36,080 nt of DNA from Patescibacteria group bacterium (GCA_018897295.1 JAHILA010000006.1:1-36080), one strand, 5' to 3'. Shown: positions 14,419 through 23,357, counted from the stretch's first letter. Numbers and translations are program-made. Notes: a model not told the origin generated them from the sequence alone.

Positions 14419-14564
14419 AAAACGTAGTCGTCCAATTTTTCAGAATTGGCTGAAACAAAAAAGAAATTCGCAGGAATTCCATTAAATACAAAAATGAAAA
14501 AATTTTCTTTTCCCAGAACGAAATCGTCAGCTGATTTTTTCGCCCAAAATTGAATACAATTTAA
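14419..14564. other. Non-coding stretch downstream of the transposase
   Basis: A+T-rich, with no open frame of note. It may contain the right end of the insertion sequence, but no terminal repeat was matched to the left side. Confidence 0.35.
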
Positions 14565-14606
14565 TCGCCGAGTCCCGCCAGAAGCGGGATAAACTCCGCG
14601 AGGCGA
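14565..14606 (-). repeat. Nested palindromic repeat and likely terminator of the ftsH-rplS-tRNA block
   Basis: Minus strand: TCGCC ... GGCGA arms enclose GAGT ... ACTC, which enclose CCCGC-TTCTG-GCGGG. It lies 27 nt past the CCA end of tRNA-Leu and could end that transcript. It looks like the G+C-rich palindromic repeats often scattered through CPR genomes. Confidence 0.65.
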
Positions 14607-14632
14607 ACCAAAACCACTTGCAAATTCCTTAC

Positions 14633-14719
14633 TGGTGCGCGGGAGAGGACTCGAACCTCCACGGGATAATTCCCACTAGCTCCTTAGGCTAGCCTGGCTA
14701 CCAATTACAGCACCCGCGC
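14633..14719 (-). tRNA. tRNA-Leu(AAG) with encoded CCA
   Basis: Class II. Acceptor GCGCGGG/CCCGCGC, discriminator A and encoded CCA at 14635-14633. Anticodon stem CTAGC/GCTAG with loop CTAAGGA gives anticodon AAG. The variable arm is GTGGGAATTATCCCG and the T arm is GAGGTTCGAGTCCTC. A34 in a bacterial tRNA-Leu is unusual and would need inosine editing to read CUC. Confidence 0.9.
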
Positions 14720-14723
14720 GAGA

Positions 14724-15086
14724 TTACACAGCAATCTCGGAACGCATCTTGGCTTTCTTGCCAGTTCTTTTTCTCATGTAATAGAGTTTGGCGCGCCTGA
14801 CTTTCGAATGTTTTAAAACCTCAATTTTGACAATTGACGGGCAATGCAGAGGGAAGATTTTTTCCACTCCGACTCCCTCGGAAATTTTTCTTACTGTAAA
14901 TGTCCCTTCCATTCCTTTGCCGTGTTTTTTGGCGATTACCAATCCTTCAAATGCCTGAGTTTTATCTCCGCCTGCTTTTGTTTTTTCTGCAAGTTTTACG
15001 TGAACGCAAACAATATCTCCGGATTTTATTTCCGGGACATCGGTTCTCAAACGTTTTTTAGTAAATGCATCTAATTTGTTTGTCAT
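14724..15086 (-). CDS. rplS: 50S ribosomal protein L19
   Basis: 120 aa. The pattern fits L19: [95 protein letters not shown]19 sits at the 30S-50S interface. Its start overlaps the stop of the pseudouridine synthase by 4 nt, so the two are translationally coupled. tRNA-Leu(AAG) begins 4 nt after its stop. Confidence 0.97.
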   Translation of the reverse strand: MTNKLDAFTKKRLRTDVPEIKSGDIVCVHVKLAEKTKAGGDKTQAFEGLVIAKKHGKGMEGTFTVRKISEGVGVEKIFPLHCPSIVKIEVLKHSKVRRAKLYYMRKRTGKKAKMRSEIAV

Positions 15087-15733
15087 AGTTTTTTTAATAT
15101 TTTACTTAGTTCTTCTGGTAATTCAGAATAAAACTCTTTTATTTCTCCGTCAAGCAGAGAAAGTTTTAAATATTTAGCATGTAGAAATTGGCGATTTAAT
15201 CCCTTGATTATTTTTCGCCTTTTGAATTTATATTTTTCGTCGCCAGTAATCGGGTGGCCGATTGAAGCGAGATGGACCCTGATTTGGTGAGTGCGGCCGG
15301 TTTCAGGAGAAATTTCTAGTAAGGAATAATCAGGGAATTCTTTTATTACTTCATATCTGGTGATTGCTTCTCTTGTTTTTCCGATTGGCGCTGTTGTTTG
15401 CGAACCTCCTCTTTTTCTGGACTTGGAAATTGATTTAACGATTATGCCTTTTTTGTCTTTCAAAATTCCATGGACCAGGGCAAGATATTTTTTCTTAATT
15501 TCTCTGTTTAAAAATTGGTTTTTCAGAAATTCATACGCTTTTTCATTTTTCGCCGCAACTATTACGCCTGAAGTGTCCTGGTCTAAGCGATGCACCAATT
15601 GCGCCTTGGGGTATTTGGTTTTCAAAAAATCCAGTAAAGTATTTTTTTCATTTGTCACTGGATGAACCAATAATCCAGCTGGCTTATCTATTACAACTAT
15701 ATTATTATCCTCGTAAATAATCGGAATTTCCAT
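15083..15733 (-). CDS. RluA-family pseudouridine synthase
   Basis: 216 aa. [11 protein letters not shown] (15-25), then the catalytic [15 protein letters not shown] (about 48-62, catalytic Asp in RLDxDTSG), [21 protein letters not shown] and [14 protein letters not shown]. It has the RluA/RluC/RluD fold but no N-terminal S4 domain, so it is closest to a short RluA-type enzyme. It isomerises uridine in rRNA or tRNA; the target site is not predictable. The ATG lies 1 nt after the 3' end of tRNA-Val(GAC). Confidence 0.93.
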   Translation of the reverse strand: MEIPIIYEDNNIVVIDKPAGLLVHPVTNEKNTLLDFLKTKYPKAQLVHRLDQDTSGVIVAAKNEKAYEFLKNQFLNREIKKKYLALVHGILKDKKGIIVKSISKSRKRGGSQTTAPIGKTREAITRYEVIKEFPDYSLLEISPETGRTHQIRVHLASIGHPITGDEKYKFKRRKIIKGLNRQFLHAKYLKLSLLDGEIKEFYSELPEELSKILKKL

Positions 15734-15734
15734 A

Positions 15735-15806
15735 TGGGCGCGAGAGGGATCGAACCTCTGATCTCTACAATGTCAATGTAGCGTTCTACCACTGAACTAC
15801 GCGCCC
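15735..15806 (-). tRNA. tRNA-Val(GAC)
   Basis: Acceptor GGGCGCG/CGCGCCC, anticodon stem CTACA/TGTAG with loop TTGACAT (anticodon GAC), T arm AGAGGTTCGATCCCTCT, discriminator A. It is the second valine tRNA in the window. Confidence 0.95.
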
Positions 15807-15816
15807 GTTTCGTAAA

Positions 15817-15890
15817 TGCGCATGCTTGGACTTGAACCAAGGACCCCGGCTTTATAAGAGCCGTGCTCTAACCAACTGAGCTACATGCGC
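15817..15890 (-). tRNA. tRNA-Ile(TAT)
   Basis: Acceptor GCGCATG/CATGCGC, D arm GCTC/GAGC, anticodon stem CGGCT/AGCCG with loop CTTATAA (anticodon UAU), T arm CTTGGTTCAAGTCCAAG, discriminator A. UAU directly reads AUA; most bacteria use a CAU anticodon modified to lysidine instead. It begins 6 nt after the ftsH stop. Confidence 0.93.
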
Positions 15891-15896
15891 AAGCCG

Positions 15897-17711
15897 TTAT
15901 TTTGCCATGAGCGCTTCAAATTCTTTCTTTTCGATGGTTTCTTTTGTGATTAATTCTTTGGCAATCAGTGCGAGTTTTGACTTTTTGGCTTTTAATGTTT
16001 TGTCAGCAACATTTTCAGCATCGCGAATGAATTTCTTTACTTCTTCATCAATTTCCGAAGCTATTTTTTCCGAAAAATTCCTGCCTTCGGAAATTTCCCT
16101 TCCAAGAAATACCAATTCTTCGTGGCCCCCAAAACTCACTGGTCCCAGCTTTTCTGACATTCCATATTTAGTAACCAAATCCCTTGCTAATTCAGAAGCT
16201 ATTTTCAAATCATTCGATGCGCCAGTAGTTAGTTCATTAAAAATTAATTTTTCAGCGCAATAACCACCCAACAATACTGCCAACTCATCCACAAATTCTG
16301 ATTTACTTCTTAAATGTTTATCCTCTGATGGAAGTTTTAGGGTATACCCGGCTGCTCTGCCTCGGGAAATAATTGAGACCTTATGCACTGGGTCAGTATG
16401 CTTTAAGCTCGCATTAATCAGAGCGTGTCCTGCTTCATGATAAGCGGCAATCTCTTTTTCTTTTTTTGTCAGGATGTGGCTTTTTCTTTCTGGACCCAAT
16501 AAAACCTTTTCAATTGAATTCGTTAAATCCAATTGTGTTATCGTTTTTTGATTTTTTCTGGCCGCAAGTATCGCAGCTTCATTAACCAAATTAGCGAGGT
16601 CTGCTCCGGAGAATCCAGGAGTTCTTTCTGCTAATTGTCTGATATTAACATTATCAGCCAGTTTTTTATTCTTTGCGTGGATTTTTAAAATATCTTCGCG
16701 TTCATTAATATCCGGCATATCCAAGATAACTCTGCGGTCAAATCTCCCTGGTCTTAACAAAGCAGGGTCCAGAATATCAGGCCGGTTAGTAGCTGCCATT
16801 ACAATCAGATTTGTATTATTATCAAATCCATCCATTTCAACTAAAATCTGGTTCAATGTTTGCTCTCTTTCGTCATGTCCTCCGCCTAATCCTGCGCCTC
16901 TGTGCCTGCCAACAGCGTCAATTTCATCAATAAATACAATTGCCGGCGCATGTTTTTTTGCTGTTTGAAATAAATCCCTGACTCTTGAAGCGCCGACACC
17001 AACAAACATTTCTACGAATTCCGAACCGGAAATATGGAAAAAGGGGACATTGCTTTCGCCTGCTGTTGCTCTGGCCAATAAAGTTTTTCCGCATCCCGGA
17101 GGGCCCATTAAAAGCACTCCTCTTGGGATTCTGGCTCCGATATCAGTGAATTTCTTGGGAAATTTTAAAAACTCGACAATTTCTTTTAATTCTTCTTTTG
17201 CTTCCTCAATTCCAGCCACATCTTTAAAAGTGATCCTTTTGCCTTTTTCCGGTTCATTCATTTTAGCATTCGATTTACCAAAAGATAATGCCTGGGTTTG
17301 GCCTTTTTGCGCCTGGCGGAACATAATCCATATAAATATCCCAATTAGGAGAAATGGCAGAAGGAATGGTAAAAGATTTTCAATCCAATATATAATACCT
17401 GATTCATCTTTTATTTCAAGAGCAACCCCTTTTAATTTATTCGCATCAACTCCTAAGTTTTTCAAAGATTCGCTGAGTCCGGCTTCCCCTTCTTTTTGGC
17501 TTAATTTCTTGGTTTCATCTTTAAGTAGGATTTCCAATTTATTTGACTGGATGGTTATTTTCGCCACCCTGTCTTCATTAATTAAAGAAACCACCTGGTT
17601 CAGAGGAATTGTTTCTATTGAGGTGAATGAGGAATTATAGATAGTAAAAATCCCTGATATTATAAGTAGAACAAAAAATGCGATTAATAAATTTTTGATA
17701 AAAGTTTTCAC
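15897..17711 (-). CDS. ftsH: ATP-dependent zinc metalloprotease FtsH
   Basis: 604 aa with a GTG start. TM helices at about 7-22 and 113-131 flank the extracytoplasmic domain. AAA module: Walker A GPPGCGKT (203-210), Walker B VFIDEID (259-265), pore [30 protein letters not shown]. Zinc protease motif HEAGH is at 425-429. FtsH is a hexameric inner-membrane protease for misfolded membrane proteins and regulators. It appears to head a block running through tRNA-Ile, tRNA-Val, pseudouridine synthase, rplS and tRNA-Leu. A structured inverted repeat abuts its start codon. Confidence 0.97.
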   Translation of the reverse strand: MKTFIKNLLIAFFVLLIISGIFTIYNSSFTSIETIPLNQVVSLINEDRVAKITIQSNKLEILLKDETKKLSQKEGEAGLSESLKNLGVDANKLKGVALEIKDESGIIYWIENLLPFLLPFLLIGIFIWIMFRQAQKGQTQALSFGKSNAKMNEPEKGKRITFKDVAGIEEAKEELKEIVEFLKFPKKFTDIGARIPRGVLLMGPPGCGKTLLARATAGESNVPFFHISGSEFVEMFVGVGASRVRDLFQTAKKHAPAIVFIDEIDAVGRHRGAGLGGGHDEREQTLNQILVEMDGFDNNTNLIVMAATNRPDILDPALLRPGRFDRRVILDMPDINEREDILKIHAKNKKLADNVNIRQLAERTPGFSGADLANLVNEAAILAARKNQKTITQLDLTNSIEKVLLGPERKSHILTKKEKEIAAYHEAGHALINASLKHTDPVHKVSIISRGRAAGYTLKLPSEDKHLRSKSEFVDELAVLLGGYCAEKLIFNELTTGASNDLKIASELARDLVTKYGMSEKLGPVSFGGHEELVFLGREISEGRNFSEKIASEIDEEVKKFIRDAENVADKTLKAKKSKLALIAKELITKETIEKKEFEALMAK

Positions 17712-17854
17712 CCCGTACTAGATTTTCGACATATTTATAATCATTTTTGCCGAAAATCAATTAATGTTTATTATTTTAATAATCTATTATTGATTTATCA
17801 TGCCCCGATTGCGGTCCGATGGACATCGGACCAGTCGAAAATTCAGTATCGGGG
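17711..17854. repeat. Structured inverted-repeat element, copy 1 (upstream of ftsH)
   Basis: The left arm 17711-17730 (CCCCGTACTAGATTTTCGAC) is nearly complementary to the right arm 17833-17854 (AGTCGAAAATTCAGTATCGGGG). A 20-nt hairpin (17813-17832, GGTCCGAT/ATCGGACC) lies immediately before the right arm. The A+T-rich spacer is about 80 nt. The element touches the ftsH GTG start and probably contains the ftsH promoter. Copy 2 at 18619-18695 has the same architecture. Confidence 0.75.
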
Positions 17855-17896
17855 TTCATAAATATTATCATACCATGATTTAGGAAAAATTCAAAT

Positions 17897-17930
17897 AAAA
17901 AAGATGCCCTCCGACCGGAGTCGGAGGGCA
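17897..17930 (-). terminator. Terminator of the 201-aa gene
   Basis: Minus strand: TGCCCTCCGA pairs with TCGGAGGGCA (10 bp, 17930-17905) around a 6-nt loop, followed by a T-run. Confidence 0.93.
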
Positions 17931-17940
17931 GAGGGTTTCG

Positions 17941-18546
17941 TTATTGGTACAGTTCGCGGTGTCGGCGGCCATTGCCACGGTTATGGTTTTGTCGTCCGTT
18001 GACATGACCATTGGATCCTTCGTGTTTGCGAAAAGGGTCCACTTGAAGATTGGCGATTTCATTTGCCGTCTTGGGATCGATGGCCGGAGCCGTCTTCGTT
18101 TGTTGGGACAGTTTTTCGGACGCGGGCTTGGGCGTGGATTTCTTGATGAGCCGTGCGTTCTTGTCTGGATTAGTTACACGAAGGCGATAGATGCCTCTCT
18201 TTTCGTCCAGGAAGTACTCTGTTAGAAATTCAGCAGATGTTCCGTTTGACCAGAGGCGTACCTTGATTCGTTTCATGGTTTCGAATCTCCAAACGTCTGG
18301 TTCGTGCGGATACTGAGCATCGAGAACTTTTCCACTCTCATCAGTCACCGCGAATTTGGTGAACTGATTTTGCCGGAAAAGCTTGTTGTTGTGCTCAATC
18401 TTCACGCCGTTGAATAACGTGAACTGCTTGCCTTCTTTTCCAATCCATTTTTCGCAGGGCTGGGAAAATAATTTCCCGTCCCCTTTGAAAAACTTGACCA
18501 CCATTCGGAACGAAACCCGGATGGAACCAAAAGTAAAAATGAACAT
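17941..18546 (-). CDS. Unknown protein, folded N-terminus with basic disordered tail (201 aa)
   Basis: Residues 1-130 look like a compact beta-rich domain (RFETMKRIKVRLWSNGTSAEFLTEYFLDEKRGIYRLRVTNPDKNARLI). Residues about 135-201 are low-complexity, rich in Lys, Pro, Asn, Arg and His (HVNGRQNHNRGNGRRHREL), as in RNA-binding tails. I recognise no family. The ATG has a strong AAGGAGGA Shine-Dalgarno, a consensus promoter and a perfect private terminator, and its G+C content is higher than that of ftsH or the S1 gene. It stands alone between two copies of a structured repeat. Confidence 0.72.
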   Translation of the reverse strand: MFIFTFGSIRVSFRMVVKFFKGDGKLFSQPCEKWIGKEGKQFTLFNGVKIEHNNKLFRQNQFTKFAVTDESGKVLDAQYPHEPDVWRFETMKRIKVRLWSNGTSAEFLTEYFLDEKRGIYRLRVTNPDKNARLIKKSTPKPASEKLSQQTKTAPAIDPKTANEIANLQVDPFRKHEGSNGHVNGRQNHNRGNGRRHRELYQ

Positions 18547-18589
18547 TTTATCCTCCTTGCCTTGCTTTAAGCTAAGGACTTATACTACT

Positions 18590-18618
18590 ATTATATACCC
18601 AAACAAAAAATCTGTCAA
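18590..18618 (-). promoter_or_regulatory. Consensus promoter of the 201-aa gene
   Basis: Minus strand: TTGACA (18618-18613), 17-nt spacer, TATAAT (18595-18590), an exact sigma70 consensus. The leader is about 40 nt and ends in AAGGAGGATAAAATG. The -35 box directly abuts repeat copy 2. Confidence 0.93.
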
Positions 18619-18695
18619 CCCTGTAGTAGATTTTGGACTAATTAAAATTGAAATGCTCCGACCAGAGTCGGAGCAGTCCAAAATTCACTACGGGG
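18619..18695. repeat. Structured inverted-repeat element, copy 2 (downstream of the S1 gene)
   Basis: Left arm 18619-18639 (CCCTGTAGTAGATTTTGGACT) and right arm 18675-18695 (AGTCCAAAATTCACTACGGGG) are nearly complementary over 21 nt. A 20-nt hairpin (18655-18674, GCTCCGAC/GTCGGAGC) sits directly before the right arm. The spacer is 15 nt. It may also end the S1 transcript. Confidence 0.78.
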
Positions 18696-18711
18696 TCAAG
18701 CCCATTATTTT

Positions 18712-19818
18712 TTATTCCAATATCGGCTTCAATGCCATTCTGTATTCTGACGGTTTAATGGATAAAATCTTAAAATTGTATTCTTTGTTGAGTTTTAATG
18801 TTTCCTGCATTTTAGCTTCAGTGACGAATTCGGAAATATGCGCCAAGCCCTGGATATTTTTATCTAATTTTACAAAAGCGCCAAAAGGATTGAATTTCGT
18901 AACAGTTCCTTTGACTGTTTGTCCGGTCTGGTATTTTTCTTCAACATTAGCCCATGGATTTTTTTTTAATGCCCGGGTTGATAAAGAAACTCTATCTCCA
19001 TCTATTTCAATTATCTGGGCTTTAACTTTGTCGCCGACTTTGAAAATTTCATTTGGGTTATCAATAATCTGCCAGTTCATTTCGGAAATATGGATCAATC
19101 CTTCAAGTTCATCTCCGCCGTCGCCAAGGCTTTGGCGGACAGGGAATTTTATAAATGCGCCGAAATCAACAATGCCGGTGATAATCCCTTCAACTGTGTC
19201 TCCGACTTTGTATTTTTCCAGAGCAATTTTTAATTTCTTTTCTTCTGTTGCTTTTTCTGAAACAATTATTTTTTTCTCCCGCTGGTTAACATCGATTATT
19301 TTTAATTTAAGCGTCTGGCCGATCAGTTTATTCAATTCGGAAAGGATTCTTGTTTTATCTCCACCTTCAACTCTCGGATAGTGGGATGAAGACAATTGAG
19401 AAACAGGCATAAATGCCTCAATCCCATTAACTTCTATCATTAATCCGCCTTTATTTGCCTTGGTAACCATAGCATCAATAATTTCATTTTTTTCCAATTT
19501 TTCTCTTAAACCTTTCCAGGTTTTTTCTTCACCAGCCTTGAGCAGAGAAACCTCGACATAGCCATCTTCATTATCAATGGAAATAATTTTTACCATTAGA
19601 ATGTCATTTAATTTAACATTTTTAAACTCGAAAGGATGCTTTTTGATTTCGCTTCCCAGAATTATCCCGTTTTTAAAATTGCCCAAATCAAGATAAATAA
19701 TGCTTGGCTTTAAAGCAATAACATTACCCTCAACAACATCACCAACCTTGGGAATATTAAAAGTCTCTTGGTCAAAGAGTTTTTGCATTAATGGTGAATT
19801 TTTAACTTCTGTTTTCAT
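18712..19818 (-). CDS. Ribosomal protein S1-like protein (four S1 domains)
   Basis: 368 aa with four OB-fold S1 repeats at about 24-95, 110-185, 200-283 and 292-367 (GDVVEGNV, IDAMVTKANKGGLMIEV, GDTVEGIITGIVDFGAFIKF, GQTVKGTVTKFNPFGAFVKL). S1 binds single-stranded mRNA and helps it onto the 30S subunit. The third domain carries an extra loop PVRQSLGDGGDE between FGAFIKF and LEGLIHISEMNW, encoded by a palindromic repeat (19114-19139). Promoter: TTGCCA-17-TATACT, with the ATG 8 nt past the -10 box. It is divergent from the metallo-hydrolase gene. Confidence 0.93.
   Translation of the reverse strand: MKTEVKNSPLMQKLFDQETFNIPKVGDVVEGNVIALKPSIIYLDLGNFKNGIILGSEIKKHPFEFKNVKLNDILMVKIISIDNEDGYVEVSLLKAGEEKTWKGLREKLEKNEIIDAMVTKANKGGLMIEVNGIEAFMPVSQLSSSHYPRVEGGDKTRILSELNKLIGQTLKLKIIDVNQREKKIIVSEKATEEKKLKIALEKYKVGDTVEGIITGIVDFGAFIKFPVRQSLGDGGDELEGLIHISEMNWQIIDNPNEIFKVGDKVKAQIIEIDGDRVSLSTRALKKNPWANVEEKYQTGQTVKGTVTKFNPFGAFVKLDKNIQGLAHISEFVTEAKMQETLKLNKEYNFKILSIKPSEYRMALKPILE
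19114..19139 (-). repeat. Palindromic repeat inserted in frame in the S1-like gene
   Basis: TCCGCC...GGCGGA outer arms with an inner CGCCAA/TTGGCG stem. It encodes residues 227-235 in the loop that is short in ordinary S1 domains. No frameshift results. Confidence 0.75.
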
Positions 19819-19826
19819 ATCCTAAA

Positions 19827-19855
19827 AGTATAAAACATGTTTATTTTTTTGGCAA
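19827..19855 (-). promoter_or_regulatory. Promoter of the S1-like gene
   Basis: Minus strand: TTGCCA (19855-19850), 17-nt spacer, TATACT (19832-19827). Only 8 nt separate the -10 box from the ATG. Confidence 0.75.
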
Positions 19856-19877
19856 GTATTCACTCCGCTTTTTTTAT

Positions 19878-19885
19878 GCTATAAT
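19878..19885 (+). promoter_or_regulatory. Extended -10 box of the metallo-hydrolase operon
   Basis: The hexamer TATAAT (19880-19885) is preceded by ATGC, giving an extended -10 TG motif at about 19877-19878. The -35 region is weak. The ATG at 19892 lies 6 nt past the box. Confidence 0.6.
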
Positions 19886-19891
19886 TAAAAT

Positions 19892-20542
19892 ATGAAAATT
19901 ACTTGGCATGGTCAAAGCTGTTTTAAGCTTTTGGTTAAATCTAATAATGGCGGAAAAATCACCATACTTATTGACCCATTTGACAAAGAAATAGGACTGA
20001 ATCCTCCGCGCGGCGGGGCTGACGTTGTTTTAATTACCCATAACCATCACGACCATAATAATCTTAAAGCCGTGAGCGGCACGCCGTTTGTGATTAGTGG
20101 TCCGGGAGAATATGATATTAAAGGAGTTCCGATTAAAGGCGTATATTCTTATCATGACAATTCCAAGGGCAGCGAAAATGGCGTGAATACAATATATGTA
20201 ATTGAAGCAGAAAATATGCAGATTTGCCACTTAGGTGATTTGGGACAGAAAGAATTAACTGATGAGCAGTTGGATAAAATGGGAGAAATCGATATTTTAA
20301 TGGTTCCGGTCGGCGGGACATGGACAATAGACGGAGAAGGAGCAGTTAAGATTATAAACCAGATTGAGCCGAGTATTACAATTCCAATGCATTATAAAAT
20401 ACCAGGTATAAATATCAAACTTGAAAAAGTTGATGATTTTTTAAAGGAAATCGGAGTCCAGCAGAAAACAGTGGATGAGCTTGATGTCAAAAAGCTTGAT
20501 TTAGGAGAGGATATGAAAGTAGTGGTAATGAAACCATTATGA
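19892..20542 (+). CDS. MBL-fold metallo-hydrolase (UlaG-like, Lactamase_B_3 type)
   Basis: 216 aa. ITWHGQSCFKL at the start and the metal motif THNHHDHNN (about 50-58) are followed by a glycine-rich GPGEYDIKGV strand, HLGDLG and IPMHYK with the distal ligands. This is the UlaG-like branch of the metallo-beta-lactamase superfamily; the substrate is unknown. It heads a plus-strand run leading to gyrA and overlaps the next gene by 4 nt (ATGA). Confidence 0.9.
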   Translation: MKITWHGQSCFKLLVKSNNGGKITILIDPFDKEIGLNPPRGGADVVLITHNHHDHNNLKAVSGTPFVISGPGEYDIKGVPIKGVYSYHDNSKGSENGVNTIYVIEAENMQICHLGDLGQKELTDEQLDKMGEIDILMVPVGGTWTIDGEGAVKIINQIEPSITIPMHYKIPGINIKLEKVDDFLKEIGVQQKTVDELDVKKLDLGEDMKVVVMKPL

Positions 20543-20820
20543 GCTTTATAGACAATTTGCAAAAAAAGCCAAAAAAAACCAGAGTTTTGATTGTATGGGC
20601 AGCAAGCATTTGCGTAATGATAATTATTATCATAATCTGGCTTTTTTCTTTTTCCAGCAATTTGGATACCAAAAAAATTGAACAAGGCATCGGAGATACG
20701 AAAATTCCATCTTTATTTGAAAGCATAGGCAAGGATTTTTCCCTAATTAAAGAAAAATTGGAAGCAAGTTTTAAAAATGTTAAAGACAAAATAAATGAAG
20801 GAGAAACAGGACAACAATAA
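20539..20820 (+). CDS. Single-pass membrane protein of unknown function (93 aa)
   Basis: There is a basic N-terminus (QKKPKKTR), one strongly hydrophobic helix (about residues 16-40, [21 protein letters not shown]), then a charged helical tail with amphipathic periodicity. The topology is probably N-in. It overlaps the metallo-hydrolase by 4 nt and gyrA by 26 nt, so translation of the three is likely coupled. No family recognised. Confidence 0.8.
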   Translation: MSFIDNLQKKPKKTRVLIVWAASICVMIIIIIIWLFSFSSNLDTKKIEQGIGDTKIPSLFESIGKDFSLIKEKLEASFKNVKDKINEGETGQQ

Positions 20821-23338
20821 ATATAAAGAAAACAAAGGCAATCAGGATATAAACGAAGGTCCGAAGAAAAATATTGAATTGAAAGAAATTACCGAAGAAA
20901 TGCAGGAATCCTATTTAGATTATGCCATGAGTGTTATCGTGGCTAGGGCATTGCCTGATGTACGCGATGGATTGAAACCAGTCCACCGCCGAATTTTATA
21001 TGCTATGCATGATATGGGATTGTCTTCCGGCGCCAAATACAGAAAATCAGCAACAGTTGTCGGAGAAACATTGGGTAAATATCATCCGCATGGCGATATG
21101 GCTGTTTATGATTCTATGGTCAGAATGGCACAGGATTTTGCAATGAGATATCCATTGGTGGATGGCCAGGGCAATTTTGGTTCGGTTGACGGAGATAATG
21201 CTGCTGCTATGCGCTATACTGAAACTCGCTTGACCCCGATTGCTGAAGAAATGCTTAAAGACATCGAAAAAGATACTATTGATTTTGTTCCAAATTATGA
21301 CAATACCCGTGTAGAGCCGAAAGTCCTGCCTTCGCGCATTCCCCAGCTTCTTTTAAATGGGACGCTGGGCATTGCTGTTGGCATGGCAACCAGTATTCCG
21401 CCTCATAATCTGACAGAAGTAATTGATGCTACAAATCATTTAATTGATAATCCAAAGGCCACTGTTGAAGATTTATTCCAGTTTATTAAGGGCCCGGATT
21501 TCCCGACTGGCGGAGAAATTTACAATAAAAAAGAAATAATTCAGGCATATGTTTTCGGTAAAGGTCCGATATTAAACAGGGCAAAAATAGATATTATTGA
21601 AGAAAAGGGCAAATTCAGAATAATTATCTCAGAATTGACTTATCAGACCAATAAATCAACATTGCTGGAAAAAATTGCTGATTTAGTAAAAGAGAAAAAA
21701 CTGGAAGGCATAAGAGATATTCGTGATGAATCCGATAAAGACGGAATAAGAATTGTGATTGAATTAAAAAACGACGCTTTCCCGCAGAAAATTTTAAATA
21801 AATTATACAAATACACAGAACTCCAGAAGACCTTTCATTTGAATATGCTGGCCTTGACCGAAGGAATCCAGCCGCAAACTTTGTCATTGAAACAAGTATT
21901 GACCCAGTTTATCGAGCACCGTCAAATTGTTGTAACCAGAAGATACAAATTTGAATTGGCCAAAACAACAGAAAGAGTTCATATATTGGAAGGATTAGCT
22001 AAAGCACTGAAAAACATTGATAAAGTAATTGAGCTGATTAAAAAATCCAAGGACCGCGAAGATGCAAAACTCGGATTGATGAAAACATTCAAACTGACCG
22101 AAATTCAAGCAAATGCAATTTTGGAAATGAGGCTTCAAACACTGGCTGGGCTGGAGAGAAAGAAAATTCTTGATGAATTAGAAGAGAAATTAAAATTGAT
22201 AAAAGAAATTGAAGATATCTTAGCTAATCCTAAAAAGATTTTGAAAAAAGTCAAAGATGAATTGCTGGAAATTAGGCAGAAATACGGAGACGAGAGAAAG
22301 ACAAAAGTATTTACGTCAAAAGTCGGAGAATTTGCCGAAGAAGATTTAATAGCAGACCAGGAAATAATTGTTACGGTTACCAATACCGGCTATATCAAGA
22401 GAGTTGATCCCAAGTCATATCGCGCCCAGAATCGCGGGGGCAAAGGAATGATCGGCATCAAAACAAAAGAAGAAGATTTTGTCGAGCATTTCTTTGTCTG
22501 TTCAACCCATGATGATTTGCTTTTCTTCAGTAATAAAGGAAAAGTTTTTCAGAATAAGGCCTATGAGATTCCGGAAGCAACACGGGTTTCCAGAGGTAGG
22601 GCAATTGTGAATATTCTGGGGCTGTCTTCAGAAGAAAAAATCAGCGCAGTAGTGCCGCTGGAACGGGAGAAAAAAGGCACCAATGGAAATAACATCCAGT
22701 CGAAATTTTTGGCAATGGTCACAAAAAAGGGTATAATAAAAAAGACAGAGGTTGATAAGTTTAGAAATATCAGGAAAGGTGGAATGGCGGCAATTACCCT
22801 GGATAAAGGCGATGATTTGAAATGGGTGAAAATAACACATGGCGATGATGAAATAATGCTGGTGACAAAACTGGGCCAGGCAATTAAATTTTCAGAAAAA
22901 GATTTAAGACCGATGGGCAGAAATGCTATGGGCGTGAGAGGCGTAAAATTGAGAGTGATAAAATCAAAAGACAAGGAAGAATTTACAGACGCGGTTGTGG
23001 GTATGGAAATAATTACTGCTAATACAAAAAAATTAAATCCGGATATTTTAGTTGTAAGTTCTAATGGTTATGGCAAAAGAACGCCGGTTGATAATTTCAA
23101 AGTCCAGCGCCGCGGTGGTGTGGGCATAAAGGCAGCCAATACTACTGAAAAAACCGGTTCATTAATCGGAATTAGAATGATTACGCCGGAAAAAGAGGAT
23201 TTAATTGTTACTTCTGAAAAAGGTAATGTAATTAGAACAAGCATCAAAAACATTTCAAAATTAGGAAGAGTAACGCAAGGTGTGAGAATTATGAAATTGG
23301 CTGATAAAGACAAAGTTGCTTCAATTGCATGCGTCTAA
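20795..23338 (+). CDS. gyrA: DNA gyrase subunit A
   Basis: 847 aa. A charged 26-residue lead precedes the GyrA start ([41 protein letters not shown]). The catalytic tyrosine is Y141 (AAMRYTETR). The GyrA box is QNRGGKG at 545-551, marking a wrapping C-terminal domain and so gyrase rather than ParC. The quinolone pocket reads [11 protein letters not shown], with Met102 where E. coli has Ser83; the Asp87 equivalent is kept. GyrA cuts and rejoins the passing DNA segment in the A2B2 complex. gyrB is not in the window. Confidence 0.97.
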   Translation: MKEKQDNNKYKENKGNQDINEGPKKNIELKEITEEMQESYLDYAMSVIVARALPDVRDGLKPVHRRILYAMHDMGLSSGAKYRKSATVVGETLGKYHPHGDMAVYDSMVRMAQDFAMRYPLVDGQGNFGSVDGDNAAAMRYTETRLTPIAEEMLKDIEKDTIDFVPNYDNTRVEPKVLPSRIPQLLLNGTLGIAVGMATSIPPHNLTEVIDATNHLIDNPKATVEDLFQFIKGPDFPTGGEIYNKKEIIQAYVFGKGPILNRAKIDIIEEKGKFRIIISELTYQTNKSTLLEKIADLVKEKKLEGIRDIRDESDKDGIRIVIELKNDAFPQKILNKLYKYTELQKTFHLNMLALTEGIQPQTLSLKQVLTQFIEHRQIVVTRRYKFELAKTTERVHILEGLAKALKNIDKVIELIKKSKDREDAKLGLMKTFKLTEIQANAILEMRLQTLAGLERKKILDELEEKLKLIKEIEDILANPKKILKKVKDELLEIRQKYGDERKTKVFTSKVGEFAEEDLIADQEIIVTVTNTGYIKRVDPKSYRAQNRGGKGMIGIKTKEEDFVEHFFVCSTHDDLLFFSNKGKVFQNKAYEIPEATRVSRGRAIVNILGLSSEEKISAVVPLEREKKGTNGNNIQSKFLAMVTKKGIIKKTEVDKFRNIRKGGMAAITLDKGDDLKWVKITHGDDEIMLVTKLGQAIKFSEKDLRPMGRNAMGVRGVKLRVIKSKDKEEFTDAVVGMEIITANTKKLNPDILVVSSNGYGKRTPVDNFKVQRRGGVGIKAANTTEKTGSLIGIRMITPEKEDLIVTSEKGNVIRTSIKNISKLGRVTQGVRIMKLADKDKVASIACV

Positions 23339-23357
23339 AATTTATAATTTAAAATTT

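Noticed and set aside
13475-14632. Terminal inverted repeats and target duplication of the transposase gene at 13525
   Set aside because: I compared the sequence before 13525 and after 14418 and found no convincing matching ends, so no IS boundary is claimed.
18383-19381. Long plus-strand open frame of 332 codons
   Set aside because: It runs antisense through the S1-like gene and the 201-aa gene and crosses the structured repeat. Its composition is that of a reverse-complement shadow with no domain.
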